Origin: JBBRMQ01 sp038230775
Lineage (GTDB): Bacteria > Acidobacteriota > Thermoanaerobaculia > Gp7-AA8
Length of the DNA: 25,806 nt
Assembly (NCBI GenBank): GCA_038230775.1
Contig: JBBRMQ010000029.1
Span: 1 to 25,806, forward strand
Direction: 5' to 3'
The notes under the pieces were generated by a model. The model saw only the letters and a list, made by a program, of their open reading frames with translations. It did no database searches and was not told the origin of the DNA. A program made the translations under genes and the position numbers. Positions 1 to 11,312 of the stretch are shown in pieces. Numbering within the stretch: position 1 is the first letter of the stretch; every line of letters starts with the position of its first letter.

Positions 1-50
1 AGTGAAGGCGATGACTTTGGCGGTGCTTGACTTGCTGCGGTGATTTTTGT

Positions 51-77
51 GCATCGGTGAGCGGTGCTCACCGATGC
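51..77. repeat. Perfect 12-bp hairpin at the 3' end of the four-helix-bundle gene
   Basis: Arms at 51-62 (GCATCGGTGAGC) and 66-77 are exact reverse complements around a 3-base GGT loop. The right arm contains the stop codon (68-70) of the minus-strand gene that ends here. No T tract follows on either strand, so it is not a canonical intrinsic terminator. It could protect a 3' end or mark the edge of the repeat-bounded cassette. Nothing else is recognisable in 1-50. Confidence 0.75.
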
Positions 78-466
78 GTTGTCGGTTCTCGGTTGTCGGT
101 TGTCGGTTTCTCGCGTTTGCGGACGTATGCGATCAATCCGGTCAGTGGCATTGCCACCCGGCGGACCGCCGACCGCAAATTAAATAATGTAGGCGGGTAG
201 AATAATTTTAATTTATACGCGACCATACCCAGCGCCTGCAGCTCGTAAAGCGACCCTCGAGCGTGGCCCAGGAATTGGCGCCACTCGCCGTTCGTGAGTC
301 GACCCTGACCCTCCGCGACATTGCTCACGACAGAGACCGCTGCGCGGCGCATCTGTGCAGTGAGCCCGTAGCGTTCGTCGGCTGGGAAAGTCGCACTGAT
401 CTTGTAGACATGCGTCATCAGTTCAACAGCGCGTTGAAACACATCCAGTTGCTCGAAATTCTTCAT
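68..466 (-). CDS. Four-helix-bundle protein (S23/IVP type)
   Basis: The product is 132 aa. It belongs to the family found as intervening-sequence proteins in some 23S rRNA genes and, more often, as free-standing genes in environmental bacteria; its role is unknown. Family signatures are the start MKNFEQLDVFQRAVEL, the core AQMRRAAVSVVSNVAEGQGR, and the following LGHARGSLYELQ. I chose the ATG at 466 because the reading frame upstream of it is low-complexity and matches nothing. The last 10-15 residues (KPTTDNREPTTHR) are encoded by the GTTGTCGGT repeats and are probably not part of the fold. The gene lies downstream of the debranching enzyme on the same strand, separated by about 100 bases that carry the second repeat tract. 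The family call is strong; the function is unknown. Confidence 0.85.
   Translation of the reverse strand: MKNFEQLDVFQRAVELMTHVYKISATFPADERYGLTAQMRRAAVSVVSNVAEGQGRLTNGEWRQFLGHARGSLYELQALGMVAYKLKLFYPPTLFNLRSAVRRVAMPLTGLIAYVRKREKPTTDNREPTTHR
78..109. repeat. GTTGTCGGT tandem repeats, left copy
   Basis: About three and a half imperfect units of GTTGTCGGT lie inside the 3' end of the four-helix-bundle gene and encode its Thr/Asn/Arg-rich tail (PTTDNREPTT). The same unit occurs in opposite orientation at 534-555, so the two tracts frame the gene as an inverted pair. Confidence 0.8.
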
Positions 467-533
467 TGATGGTTGGTGCAGAAATACGGAGACGTGCGAT
501 GGGAATCGCTCGTGTGGGCGCGAGAAGTGTACG

Positions 534-555
534 CCGACAACCGACAACCGACAAC
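534..555. repeat. GTTGTCGGT tandem repeats, right copy (inverted)
   Basis: The plus strand reads CCGACAAC repeated with period 8-9, the reverse complement of the tract at 78-109. It lies in the short gap between the debranching enzyme stop (564) and the four-helix-bundle start (466). Confidence 0.8.
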
Positions 556-563
556 GCGCGGCG

Positions 564-2612
564 TCAGCCGCGCAGTTTGTGCAGACACCGCAACACCTCC
601 GCCACACTCCACGCCTGTGCCACACATCCGCGCGGCAGGTACGGCGGCTCGGCGTCGAAGACCTCGCTGATCGTGCCGATGCAGGCGTCGCCGAGGTGGG
701 AGCGGAAGGCGGAGAGGTCGCGGAGGGCGCCCTCACGATCGTTCGGGTGCACCTTCAGCCAGGCATCGATGAAGGGTCCGATCAGCCAGCCCCACACGGT
801 GCCCTGGTGATACGCCGCGTCGCGCGCGCGGAGATCGCCGTCGTAGTACTTCTTGTAGTCGGCGTGGTCGGGTGAGAGGGAGCGCAGTCCGAGTGGCGTC
901 AGCAGCTTCTGGCGGACGACGTCCACGATGCGCGGCCAGCGCGTTTCGTCCAGCACGGGAAAGTCGAGCGAGAGCGCGAAGAGCTGATTGGGCCGGAACG
1001 CGGTGTCCTGGGGATCGATCACGTCGTAAAGATATTGACCATCGGAGTACCAGAACTTCTCGTTGAAAGATTTCCGCGCGCGTGTCGCGTATTCGTTCAT
1101 GCGGTTCGCGTTGGCTTGATCGTTCTCGCGGAGGAGAAGCTGTTCCAGGATGCGGAGCGCGTTGTAATACAGCGCGTTGATCTCCACCGCCTTGCCGCGG
1201 CGCGGCGTGACGACCCATCCATCCACCTTCGCATCCATCCACGTCAACTGATAACCCTCCGCTCCTTGTGCCAGAAGGCCGTCGGCCGGATCGACGTGAA
1301 TGTTGAACGACGTTCCACGGATGTGATGGTCGATGATATCGATGAGCTTCGGGATGAGCGCGCGCACGGTCTCGCGATCGTCGGTTCGATGCAGATAACG
1401 CCACACCGCGTGGAAGAACCACATCGTGGCGTCGGCCGTGTGATACAGCCCGCCGCGCTCCCCCTCGGGAAACATGTTCGGAATGAGACCGTCGCGAATG
1501 TAGGAGGCGAACGTGCGCAGCAGATTGCCGGCCTCGCGATTGCGTCCGGTGACGAGCGTCAGGCCTTCGAGGCTGATCATTGTGTCGCGACCCCAGTCGG
1601 TGAACCAGTCGTAGCCAGCGATCACCGTGCGCGGCTCGTCGCCGGCCGCGCGCGCCCGCGCCTCGTCTGCCGCACGTGTGTGAGGCTGAATGATGAATTG
1701 ATCGGCGGCGAGGACGAGTTGCCGATAGAAGTCGTCGCGATCGTTGGCGCGCGCGATCGACAACAACTTTGCGCGACGATCCGCTTCCGCTGCCGCGGCA
1801 TCGTCATACGAGAGCGCGTTCACCACGTTCCACGGTTCGACCGATGCGACGAGCCCGCATTGCTCGCCGGGATTCAGTTCGATGTGGATGACTCCCGGAC
1901 TCCAGAGCTTGCCCTCGTACTCGTAGCCGCGACTCCTCTCGATGCGATAGAGAACGTGCGGGAAATTCTCGATGTCGCGCTCCAGCTTCACGGTCGACCC
2001 GAGCACGAGAAGACGCAGGGGAGGGAAACCGCGGTCGTCGTTGATCTCGACTGCCCGCCCGTCGCTGACCTGGACGGACCACGTCTTCGATACCTCCTCC
2101 GTCAACAGACCCTCGTGCGGACGGAAGTGCAGCGCGAATCGAAGCTTGAGGTGCAATCCGGGCGGCCCCTCGAGGAGGCGGTACACAATGTAGGCGGTGT
2201 TCTGGAGGTGCGGCATGACGACCCGCTTCTCGATGCGGATGCCGCCCTTCGAGTAACGCCAGATCGGAAGTCCGTTCTCCAGAACGAACTCCTCCAGAAA
2301 GTCCCGCTCGGGGAAGTCCACCTCTTTGCCGCCGCCGTGCTCATCGGCGCTGAGCTTCCAGCACATGCCGTCCGGTCCTTCGATGCTCTCTTCCAGATGA
2401 TTGAGCATCATCGTTCGGCCGCGCGGCGCAGGAAGGGCGGCGATGAGGTATCCGTGAAAGCGTCGCGTGCAGGCGCCGCCGATCGTGCCGGAGACGTAGC
2501 CGCCAAGGCCGTTCGTTACCAGCCATTCCCGTATGATCAAGGCGTCGAGCGACTCACCTCGGCGCCAGCCGGACTGCAGGGGACCCGTGGACACGGCAGA
2601 AGAAAGATTCAT
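564..2612 (-). CDS. Glycogen debranching enzyme (amylo-alpha-1,6-glucosidase type, GH133-like)
   Basis: The product is 682 aa and is predicted to be a cytosolic enzyme removing alpha-1,6 branches during glycogen breakdown. The N-terminal GDE_N-type beta domain begins with REWLVTNGLGGYVSGTIGG (NGLGGY at about 34-39) and continues through RRFHGYLIA. The C-terminal (alpha/alpha)6 catalytic domain carries GYDWFTDWGRDTMISLEGL (about 335-353), NMFPEGERGGLYHTADATMW, WMDAKVDGWVVTPRRGKAVE (about 458-477) and YHQGTVWGWLIGPF near the end. Length fits the bacterial/archaeal family. I chose the ATG at 2612 because the longer frame upstream is atypical and a GGAG motif lies about a dozen bases before this ATG. 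It is transcribed divergently from the TPR gene starting at 2738, leaving about 125 bases for both promoters. No other glycogen gene is in the window. Confidence 0.93.
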   Translation of the reverse strand: MNLSSAVSTGPLQSGWRRGESLDALIIREWLVTNGLGGYVSGTIGGACTRRFHGYLIAALPAPRGRTMMLNHLEESIEGPDGMCWKLSADEHGGGKEVDFPERDFLEEFVLENGLPIWRYSKGGIRIEKRVVMPHLQNTAYIVYRLLEGPPGLHLKLRFALHFRPHEGLLTEEVSKTWSVQVSDGRAVEINDDRGFPPLRLLVLGSTVKLERDIENFPHVLYRIERSRGYEYEGKLWSPGVIHIELNPGEQCGLVASVEPWNVVNALSYDDAAAAEADRRAKLLSIARANDRDDFYRQLVLAADQFIIQPHTRAADEARARAAGDEPRTVIAGYDWFTDWGRDTMISLEGLTLVTGRNREAGNLLRTFASYIRDGLIPNMFPEGERGGLYHTADATMWFFHAVWRYLHRTDDRETVRALIPKLIDIIDHHIRGTSFNIHVDPADGLLAQGAEGYQLTWMDAKVDGWVVTPRRGKAVEINALYYNALRILEQLLLRENDQANANRMNEYATRARKSFNEKFWYSDGQYLYDVIDPQDTAFRPNQLFALSLDFPVLDETRWPRIVDVVRQKLLTPLGLRSLSPDHADYKKYYDGDLRARDAAYHQGTVWGWLIGPFIDAWLKVHPNDREGALRDLSAFRSHLGDACIGTISEVFDAEPPYLPRGCVAQAWSVAEVLRCLHKLRG

Positions 2613-2724
2613 GTCGCGAAACTCGCTCCATCGAAAAAGATCGGCTCGAAAATTGAAACGCGGCGTCAATTGTCCGAGGATGCAGACGGACGCAACTTCC
2701 GAACCGCTTTTTCCAATCGATGAA

Positions 2725-2732
2725 GAGGGAGG
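2725..2732 (+). promoter_or_regulatory. Strong ribosome binding site that favours a GTG start
   Basis: GAGGGAGG lies 5 bases before the GTG at 2738. The in-frame ATG at 2720 precedes this Shine-Dalgarno sequence and has no good one of its own, so GTG 2738 is the better start. Confidence 0.7.
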
Positions 2733-2737
2733 TTTCC

Positions 2738-4345
2738 GTGCGAAACACCATCGCAGTTTCGGCCGCATTGCTCCTGATCACGATTTCCGCGACCGCCGGG
2801 CCGCTCACCGCGGATGCGCGCCTCAGCGCGTTCAGCGGGTTGTGCCTCGCGGAGGGCGCGGACGCGAACGGCGGCGACGCCACGTCATCCTCGTCCAGTT
2901 CCGCGGACGAACTGTTGCAACGCGGACAGGACAACTATCGGGCGGCACACTACGCTGAAGCAGTCAACGATCTGCGCGCGGCGTCCGACGGCTTGCTCAC
3001 GCCGGAGCAGATGCGTGCGTATGTAAACACCGGCCGTTTCGAGTCGTTGCCGAAGTTCGAGACCGCCGTCATTTATCTGGCGATGTCCTACGCCAGGCTG
3101 GGACGCGATGCGGAGGCCAGTGAGCAGATCCATCGGTTGAAAGTGGCCGAGGCGATCGAACCGGTTTATGCGAAGCTTCCGCTGAGTGCCGACGTGTCGG
3201 ACTTCGAGCAAGTAGTGCAGCGAGTCGCACCGGCGGCAAACCTGCCGGCAAATACGGCACTCGCTTCGCTGGGAACGACAAGCGCGACGACGCAAGTTGC
3301 CAGCGCCCCGCCGCCTCCTCCACCTGCACCGCGTGCGACGACAACTACGACCACAGCAACGACCACGACAGCGACGACCACGACAGCGACGAACGTGACG
3401 CCATCGACGCCGCCACCACCAGCGCCGGCACCCGTTTCCGCGACGCCGGCGACGGCCGTCGCTCAGGTTGCCCCGCCGCCCGCTACGGTGCCGGTGCAGC
3501 CCACGATTCCTGAAGAACGCGCCACGCAGGCGCGGGCCATCAAGGAGCGCGTTGCCGCCGAATGTGCCGCAATCCAGCGCGATGCGGACCAGCGGGTCGC
3601 AAGCGCGCAGCAGGACGCGCAGCGCTCGGTCGAGCAGCGCGTCGCCACGGAGCGCGCCGCCATCGAGAAGAGCAGTCAGGAACAGATCGCGGCAGCTCGC
3701 GCCGACGCGCAGCGTTCGATCGAGCAGCGCGTCGCCGCAGAACGCGCGGCCATCGAGAAAGCGACCGCGGCACAGATTTCGACGGCGCAGGCCGACGCAC
3801 AACGCCGCGCCGCCGAACAGATCGCGGCTGCTCAGAAGGCTGCCGACGAACGCGTCGCTGCCGAACGCGCCTCCTCCCAGCGTGCCGCAGACGAGCGCAT
3901 CGCCTCGGCTCGCGCCGCCGCGGACCAGGAAGCGGCGGCCAGGGTCGCGACGGCCCAGGCGGAAACGCGGCGCAGTGAAGAAACGCTTCTTCGTCAAGCG
4001 GATGCCGCGGCAAACAGCGGAGGCGGCGATCAGGCCATCGCCATGTATGTGCGCATCGCAAACAGCGCCAACGCGTCGCGCGACGCGATCGCGGCCGCTG
4101 CCACGGGCCTTTATCGAACCGGCGCGTTCCCCGATGCCGTGAAGGCGTTTCAGAGGCTCTCGAATTTTGCGCGCGGTGAGGAAGACCTGCGCTATTACAA
4201 CGCCGTCTCACTGTACGAGACGGGACATTACGATCTGGCCAGGAAAGAGCTCGCGTGCGCTCTGCCTTACATTCAGGTGACCGATGACGTCACCCGCTAT
4301 CGTGCCAAGATCGAGCAGACTTCCAGTCAGCAAGCGATGAAGTGA
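2738..4345 (+). CDS. Exported TPR protein with Thr/Pro linker and Ala-rich coiled coil
   Basis: The product is 535 aa from GTG 2738. It opens with a signal peptide (RNTIAVSAALLLITISATAG), followed by a helical TPR-like domain (about 55-165) containing YAEAVNDLRAASDG and AMSYARLGRDAEASEQ. Next is a low-complexity Pro/Thr linker (about 185-260) made of nearly perfect TTTTTATTTT-like repeats. A long Ala/Glu/Arg coiled coil (about 260-420) contains a roughly 30-residue repeat, for example EQRVATERAAIEK followed by EQRVAAERAAIEK. The C-terminal TPR-like segment (about 425-515) has YRTGAFPDAVKAFQRL and YETGHYDLARKELA. It is probably periplasmic or envelope-associated and scaffold-like. It is the first gene of a four-gene block, with 25 bases before the next. 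There is no enzymatic motif and no closer family assignment. Confidence 0.85.
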   Translation: MRNTIAVSAALLLITISATAGPLTADARLSAFSGLCLAEGADANGGDATSSSSSSADELLQRGQDNYRAAHYAEAVNDLRAASDGLLTPEQMRAYVNTGRFESLPKFETAVIYLAMSYARLGRDAEASEQIHRLKVAEAIEPVYAKLPLSADVSDFEQVVQRVAPAANLPANTALASLGTTSATTQVASAPPPPPPAPRATTTTTTATTTTATTTTATNVTPSTPPPPAPAPVSATPATAVAQVAPPPATVPVQPTIPEERATQARAIKERVAAECAAIQRDADQRVASAQQDAQRSVEQRVATERAAIEKSSQEQIAAARADAQRSIEQRVAAERAAIEKATAAQISTAQADAQRRAAEQIAAAQKAADERVAAERASSQRAADERIASARAAADQEAAARVATAQAETRRSEETLLRQADAAANSGGGDQAIAMYVRIANSANASRDAIAAAATGLYRTGAFPDAVKAFQRLSNFARGEEDLRYYNAVSLYETGHYDLARKELACALPYIQVTDDVTRYRAKIEQTSSQQAMK

Positions 4346-4370
4346 TCGTCACCAGGGTTATCCAAGCGAG

Positions 4371-7331
4371 ATGAAGCCGGAGCTCAAGAAGCGGATACGC
4401 CGTTACGGGATCCCGATCGATCTCGTGATTCTCGCTACTGGCGCCGCGATGCTGTTCCCCGGCATCTCCGTTGCCGCCCTCGTCATCTTCTATCTGTTTG
4501 CGGTCATCGCTTCGTCCCTGAAGCTCGGCTGGCGAAGCGGCGCGACCGCGATGCTCTTCGGATTCGTCGTGATGCTCGCCGGGTTCGGCGCGCGTCTCAC
4601 TGGCAAAGCTGACGCCGCATTCATCACACTGAGCCTGGTCGCGATCGCAGCGGGAGCGATGCGACGAACGGCGGTGAAAGAGCTCCCGCAAACCGTCGCG
4701 GCGCCCGAGGCGACCGTCGCGCCGGTGGAGGCAGTGGCGGAGCGAACGGCCGAACAGACTGCGGAACAGACGGCCGAACAAGGGGCCGAACAAGCGGCCG
4801 AACAGGCTGCGGAACAAACAGCGGAGCCGCTCCCGACGGAGAACGTCAACCTCAAGAAAAAACGGCGAGGCGAGCGTCGCCGTGCGGAGAGGCTGCTCGC
4901 TCGCGAACGCGAAGACGCTTCGCAGGCGTCCGAAGAGAGGCTGGCGACCGAGCGACGAGAGCGCGAGCGCCTCGAGAAGGTCCATCAGGAACGCGAGCTT
5001 GCGACAGAAGCAAAGCTCGCTGCGGAACGAACGGAACGGGAGCGGTTCGAGCGCGAAGCGCAGGAACGCGAGCGAGCGGCGCGGGCCGCGTCGGACCAGC
5101 AACTCGCTGCCGAGCGGAAAGAACGCGAACGGCTGGAGCGCGAGAAGGAGTCGCTGTCTCGGCGGCTTTCCGAAGAGCGCGAACAGGCGGAGAAGGAACG
5201 CCTCGAGCTGGAGAAGAAGCATCAGGAGCAGATGCAGAAGGAACGTGAGGCGCTGGCGAGGAGCGGGGACGTGCCGAAGCCGGTGGCGCCGCCACCAGAG
5301 TCTTCCGAGCGTGGCATCTTCTCCACGCTGAGCTCCTGGCTGAAGACGCCGCCTGCGCCAAAGCCCGTGCTCAATCTGAAGAAAAAGTTCGATGGCAACA
5401 CGACGGCCACGCGCCGGCCGGCCGGCAGTGCCGCTCAAAAGCCAAGAGAGCCAACGGCGCCGCAGGGGGAACGGCGAGCGCGCATCGTGATGCTGGAGCG
5501 CCGCCGTGCGACGGCCGACACCATCGCGCAGCGTTTGCGCGAGATGGGTGTCGATGTGCAGATCGTCGAGCGCTGGATCGACGCAGTGGACGAATTGTTT
5601 CGCTTCCAGCCCGATGCGATTTTCGTCGATGCCGAACTTCCCGATTTTCTCAAGGCGCACAAGAGCATCACGGAGCAGGCGCCGAAGCTCCCGTTCTTCG
5701 TCACCGCGGGAAGTCACGGCGCGCTTCCATCGGTTCCGCGCGCCGCCTCCGTGATGCGTCCGTACTCTCCTGACGCAATCGCGAAGCTGGCCCGCGAGTC
5801 CGTCAAGAATCCGCAGCTGTTTCTCGATCGCCAGCAGGTGCGCGGCGCCGATGCCGGCCCCGTCAAGCAAGTGACGCTGCCTGCGGTGAGGGATGACGCG
5901 CTGGTGCCCATGCAGGTGGCGAAACCTGCACCGGCGGTTTCGGATCTCTACGAAGTCACCTGCTTCAATTGCCGCGTGGCGTTCGACGCAACCGAGGCGG
6001 ACTGGTGCAGCTGCCTGACGAAGGAGCGAACGCTCGTCTGCACCAATTGTCTGACCTGCTTCTGCAAGGCGCCTCCCTCGTACAGGGAGAAGTTCTGGCT
6101 CCAGGCTCCTCCGCGGCTGTTCGAGAGAAAGACCGCGGAGATGGGAAAGCAACACTTGGAGGCCGCCCCGAATCCGCCGCCCGAGTTGGTGAGGCGCCCT
6201 CTCGTGATGCTGGTGGAGGACGACGAAGACATCCAGACCATCGTCCAACGTGTCTGCACCAACCTCGGCTACGGATTCGTGTGGGCGAACAACGGACAGT
6301 CCGGACTGAGTCTCGCGCGTTTGTACCGGCCGAATCTGATCCTGTCGGACGCGTTCATGCCGAAGCTCGACGGCCGGGAGATGTGCCGCCTCCTGAAGGA
6401 AGAAGGCCTCATCCCCGAGTGCAAGATGATCGTGATGACGGGCCTCTACACCGACACGAAGTACAAGAACGAGGCGGTGAAGCGGTTCCGCATCGATGAC
6501 TACCTGTCGAAGCCCGTGTCGATCACGGATCTCATCAACCTGCTGCAGAAACATCTCGAGGGCGTCGTCACCGCGCCGCCTGCGGAAGATCTGCACGAGA
6601 TCCATCGGAAGCAGATCGAGGAGGCAAACCTCGACGACTTCGACATCGAGCGCGGCATTACGCTGGCGGAAATGCCCGAACCGGCGCGAAGCAAGCCGTA
6701 CGAAGTCTGCTGCTTCAACTGCAACCAGATGTTCGACGCCGGCGACGCGGAATGGTGCGCGTGCGTCGGCCGCGATCAGACGCTGGTCTGCCCGCACTGC
6801 AACACATGCTTCTGCAAGGCACCCAGCGCCTACCGGGAGAGGTTCTGGGCGGACGCGCCGCCTACGCTCTTCGAACGCAAGATGATCGGTTCGAAGCGAA
6901 GTGGGAGCGGCAGGAGCAACGCGTCTCCGATGGAAGTCAAACGGCCGCTCATCCTCCTGGTGGAGGACGACGAGAACATCCAGCTGATCGTGAAAACGGT
7001 CGTCACCACGCTGGGCTACGGATTCGTGGTCGCCGACAATGGACAGGAAGGTCTGGCGATGGCGCGCGAGTACAACCCCGACCTCATCCTCTCGGACGCC
7101 TTCATGCCCAAGCTCGACGGGCGCGAGATGTGCCGGCTGCTGAAGGAGGATCCGTCGACGTCGCGCGCGAAGGCGATCATCATGACCGGCCTCTATACCG
7201 ACCGGAAATACCGGAACGAAGCGCTGACGTATTTCAAGGTCGACGACTACGTGGCGAAGCCTGTGGCGGTCGACGATCTGATCAAGTTGATGAAAAAGCA
7301 CTTGCCGCAGGAAGTGCAGCCCACGATGTAG
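4371..7331 (+). CDS. Membrane-anchored coiled-coil protein with tandem Cys8-receiver modules
   Basis: The product is 986 aa. Two or three N-terminal membrane helices (about 17-97, with GISVAALVIFYLFAVIASSL) are followed by an AEQT/AEQA repeat (127-152) and a charged coiled coil (about 160-300). A degenerate receiver (about 369-470) keeps a possible phospho-acceptor D420, but its acidic pocket is replaced by ERRR. Then the same unit occurs twice. Cys cluster 1 has C531, C534, C546, C548, C557, C560, C563 and C565; receiver 1 (about 609-730) has D617/D618, phospho-acceptor D660, T690 and K714. Cys cluster 2 has C781, C784, C796, C798, C807, C810, C813 and C815 at identical spacing; receiver 2 (about 858-978) has D866/D867, D909, T939 and K963. 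Eight Cys suggest zinc binding; that is inference. No kinase or output domain is present, so it may be a phosphorylation-dependent scaffold on the inner membrane. The start ATG 4371 has a weak Shine-Dalgarno sequence. Confidence 0.88.
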   Translation: MKPELKKRIRRYGIPIDLVILATGAAMLFPGISVAALVIFYLFAVIASSLKLGWRSGATAMLFGFVVMLAGFGARLTGKADAAFITLSLVAIAAGAMRRTAVKELPQTVAAPEATVAPVEAVAERTAEQTAEQTAEQGAEQAAEQAAEQTAEPLPTENVNLKKKRRGERRRAERLLAREREDASQASEERLATERRERERLEKVHQERELATEAKLAAERTERERFEREAQERERAARAASDQQLAAERKERERLEREKESLSRRLSEEREQAEKERLELEKKHQEQMQKEREALARSGDVPKPVAPPPESSERGIFSTLSSWLKTPPAPKPVLNLKKKFDGNTTATRRPAGSAAQKPREPTAPQGERRARIVMLERRRATADTIAQRLREMGVDVQIVERWIDAVDELFRFQPDAIFVDAELPDFLKAHKSITEQAPKLPFFVTAGSHGALPSVPRAASVMRPYSPDAIAKLARESVKNPQLFLDRQQVRGADAGPVKQVTLPAVRDDALVPMQVAKPAPAVSDLYEVTCFNCRVAFDATEADWCSCLTKERTLVCTNCLTCFCKAPPSYREKFWLQAPPRLFERKTAEMGKQHLEAAPNPPPELVRRPLVMLVEDDEDIQTIVQRVCTNLGYGFVWANNGQSGLSLARLYRPNLILSDAFMPKLDGREMCRLLKEEGLIPECKMIVMTGLYTDTKYKNEAVKRFRIDDYLSKPVSITDLINLLQKHLEGVVTAPPAEDLHEIHRKQIEEANLDDFDIERGITLAEMPEPARSKPYEVCCFNCNQMFDAGDAEWCACVGRDQTLVCPHCNTCFCKAPSAYRERFWADAPPTLFERKMIGSKRSGSGRSNASPMEVKRPLILLVEDDENIQLIVKTVVTTLGYGFVVADNGQEGLAMAREYNPDLILSDAFMPKLDGREMCRLLKEDPSTSRAKAIIMTGLYTDRKYRNEALTYFKVDDYVAKPVAVDDLIKLMKKHLPQEVQPTM

Positions 7332-7338
7332 CGATAGA

Positions 7339-8685
7339 ATGCGCATTGTGCGAGGCCCGGCGGTACTCTGTTTCCTGGCAGCGGCGGTCGCGCCGAGCCT
7401 CATCGGTCAGGCAAGCCGTCTGAACCCGACCGTCAAGGTCCTTCCCAAGGCCAACGCGATGGTGCCGACCGACTGCGATGCCGGGCTGGCCCCTGCGCCA
7501 CCGCGTACGGCGGTCGCCGAGATGCCGGCCGAAGAACCGGTCGCGGCCAGGGTGGCACCGCCGGCGTCCGATCTGCGCACGTCGCTCCGGCGCGCTCAAG
7601 TCGCGGCGGAGAGCGGTGACTACGACTCGTTCAAAGCGGCGCTGTCATCGACGCGATCGGCGATCAACGCGTATCCGGGAGGCGGAGAAAAGCAGGCGGC
7701 CGCCGACGTCATGCAGCTGTACGCGGATCTCGAGCGGCTGTGGGATTTCTCGATGACTTCGCCCACGGGCGCATTCTTCGATGCGTCGAGCGGCGACGGA
7801 GCCATCGTCAACTCGCTGCGCAAGTATCCGGAGTTTCCCCGCGCTGTTGCCGATTCCACGATGACGCTCGGCGGCCAGAAGATCTACCCGTCCCGCGAGA
7901 CGCGCGCGTTTCTCGTGGCGGAAGCGGCACGACGACTGACGCGGCTGGGGGTGCGAACGCCGAATCGCGTGGTCGAGGAGCAGCCGCGGCCGGCGACGCA
8001 CGAGGCGATCGCGACGCCAAAGCCCGCTGCGCATAAGCCGACGAAACCGGCGACGCACGAGGCAACCGCGACGCCGAAACCGTCCCACAGAATCATGAAG
8101 CCAGCGGTGACGCCCAGACCGCATGTCGCACACCAGACGCCGAAGCCTCCAATGGAAACGCCGAAGCCGCACGTCGCGACATCCGCGCCCGTTCGTCACG
8201 CCGCGACACAGACGCCGGTCATCAATCCGCCGGTGAGCGCGTCGCCGAAACCGGCGGCAAAGCCGACTCTCGTCGCCACTGCGCAGCCGAAGCCTCCGGT
8301 GACGCGAACCGAACCGGCGCCAGTCGTCACCCACACGGTCGCGCCCGCACCGGTGAAGCTGCAACCGGTCGTCCCACAACCGGTGGTCCCTCAACCCGTC
8401 ACCTCGAAACCGGTCGTTGAAACCCCGGTCACTCCCCAACCCGTCGCTCCGCAGCCCGCGCCACTCTCGAGCCCGACAGCGACGACAAGCGCACCGACGA
8501 GCAACACCATCGCGCCAACACCTTCGGTGGAGACTTCGTCTTCAGAGACCGAAACAACCGTCACGACGACCGGCGAGAAGACCGCGCCAACGCCCGCCGC
8601 AGGCGGAATGAACCTGACCTTCGCGATCATCCTGATCGTGGTTGGCATCGGCGTGTTGATCGTGCTGTTCCGAGCCTCCGACTGA
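7339..8685 (+). CDS. Exported Pro/Thr-rich protein with C-terminal membrane anchor
   Basis: The product is 448 aa and belongs to no family I recognise. It has an N-terminal signal-like segment (GPAVLCFLAAAVAPSLIG) and a compact, mostly helical region (about 75-215) with SLRRAQVAAESGDYDSFKAA and RETRAFLVAEAARRLTRLG. A long Pro/Thr/Lys region (about 215-420) contains repeats such as PATHEAIATPKP and QPVVPQPV. It ends with a single membrane helix (FAIILIVVGIGVLIVLF, about 428-444) and a short RASD tail. The layout suggests an envelope-spanning or surface stalk held at the membrane by its C terminus. It begins 7 bases after the Cys8-receiver gene and ends 2 bases before the peptidase, so all are probably co-transcribed. 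The start codon is uncertain because the Shine-Dalgarno sequence is weak. Confidence 0.8.
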   Translation: MRIVRGPAVLCFLAAAVAPSLIGQASRLNPTVKVLPKANAMVPTDCDAGLAPAPPRTAVAEMPAEEPVAARVAPPASDLRTSLRRAQVAAESGDYDSFKAALSSTRSAINAYPGGGEKQAAADVMQLYADLERLWDFSMTSPTGAFFDASSGDGAIVNSLRKYPEFPRAVADSTMTLGGQKIYPSRETRAFLVAEAARRLTRLGVRTPNRVVEEQPRPATHEAIATPKPAAHKPTKPATHEATATPKPSHRIMKPAVTPRPHVAHQTPKPPMETPKPHVATSAPVRHAATQTPVINPPVSASPKPAAKPTLVATAQPKPPVTRTEPAPVVTHTVAPAPVKLQPVVPQPVVPQPVTSKPVVETPVTPQPVAPQPAPLSSPTATTSAPTSNTIAPTPSVETSSSETETTVTTTGEKTAPTPAAGGMNLTFAIILIVVGIGVLIVLFRASD

Positions 8686-8687
8686 TC

Positions 8688-11279
<2,592 letters not shown>

Positions 11280-11286
11280 CGCGGGC

Positions 11287-11295
11287 TGGTACTAT
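11287..11295 (+). promoter_or_regulatory. Possible extended -10 promoter of tRNA-Arg
   Basis: TGGTACTAT fits an extended -10 (TGnTAnnnT) and ends 17 bases before the tRNA. No convincing -35 is visible. Confidence 0.35.
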
Positions 11296-11312
11296 GTTGC
11301 CAGTCCCGGTTA

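Noticed and set aside
51..77. Intrinsic terminator for the minus-strand genes
   Set aside because: The stem is perfect but no T tract follows it on either strand; listed as a hairpin only.
1035..2723. Plus-strand 562-codon open frame
   Set aside because: It is antisense to the debranching enzyme, whose motifs are unmistakable; long antisense frames are common in GC-rich DNA.
4290..7403. Minus-strand 1037-codon open frame
   Set aside because: Antisense to the Cys8-receiver gene, with a composition rich in Arg, Leu and His and no domain.
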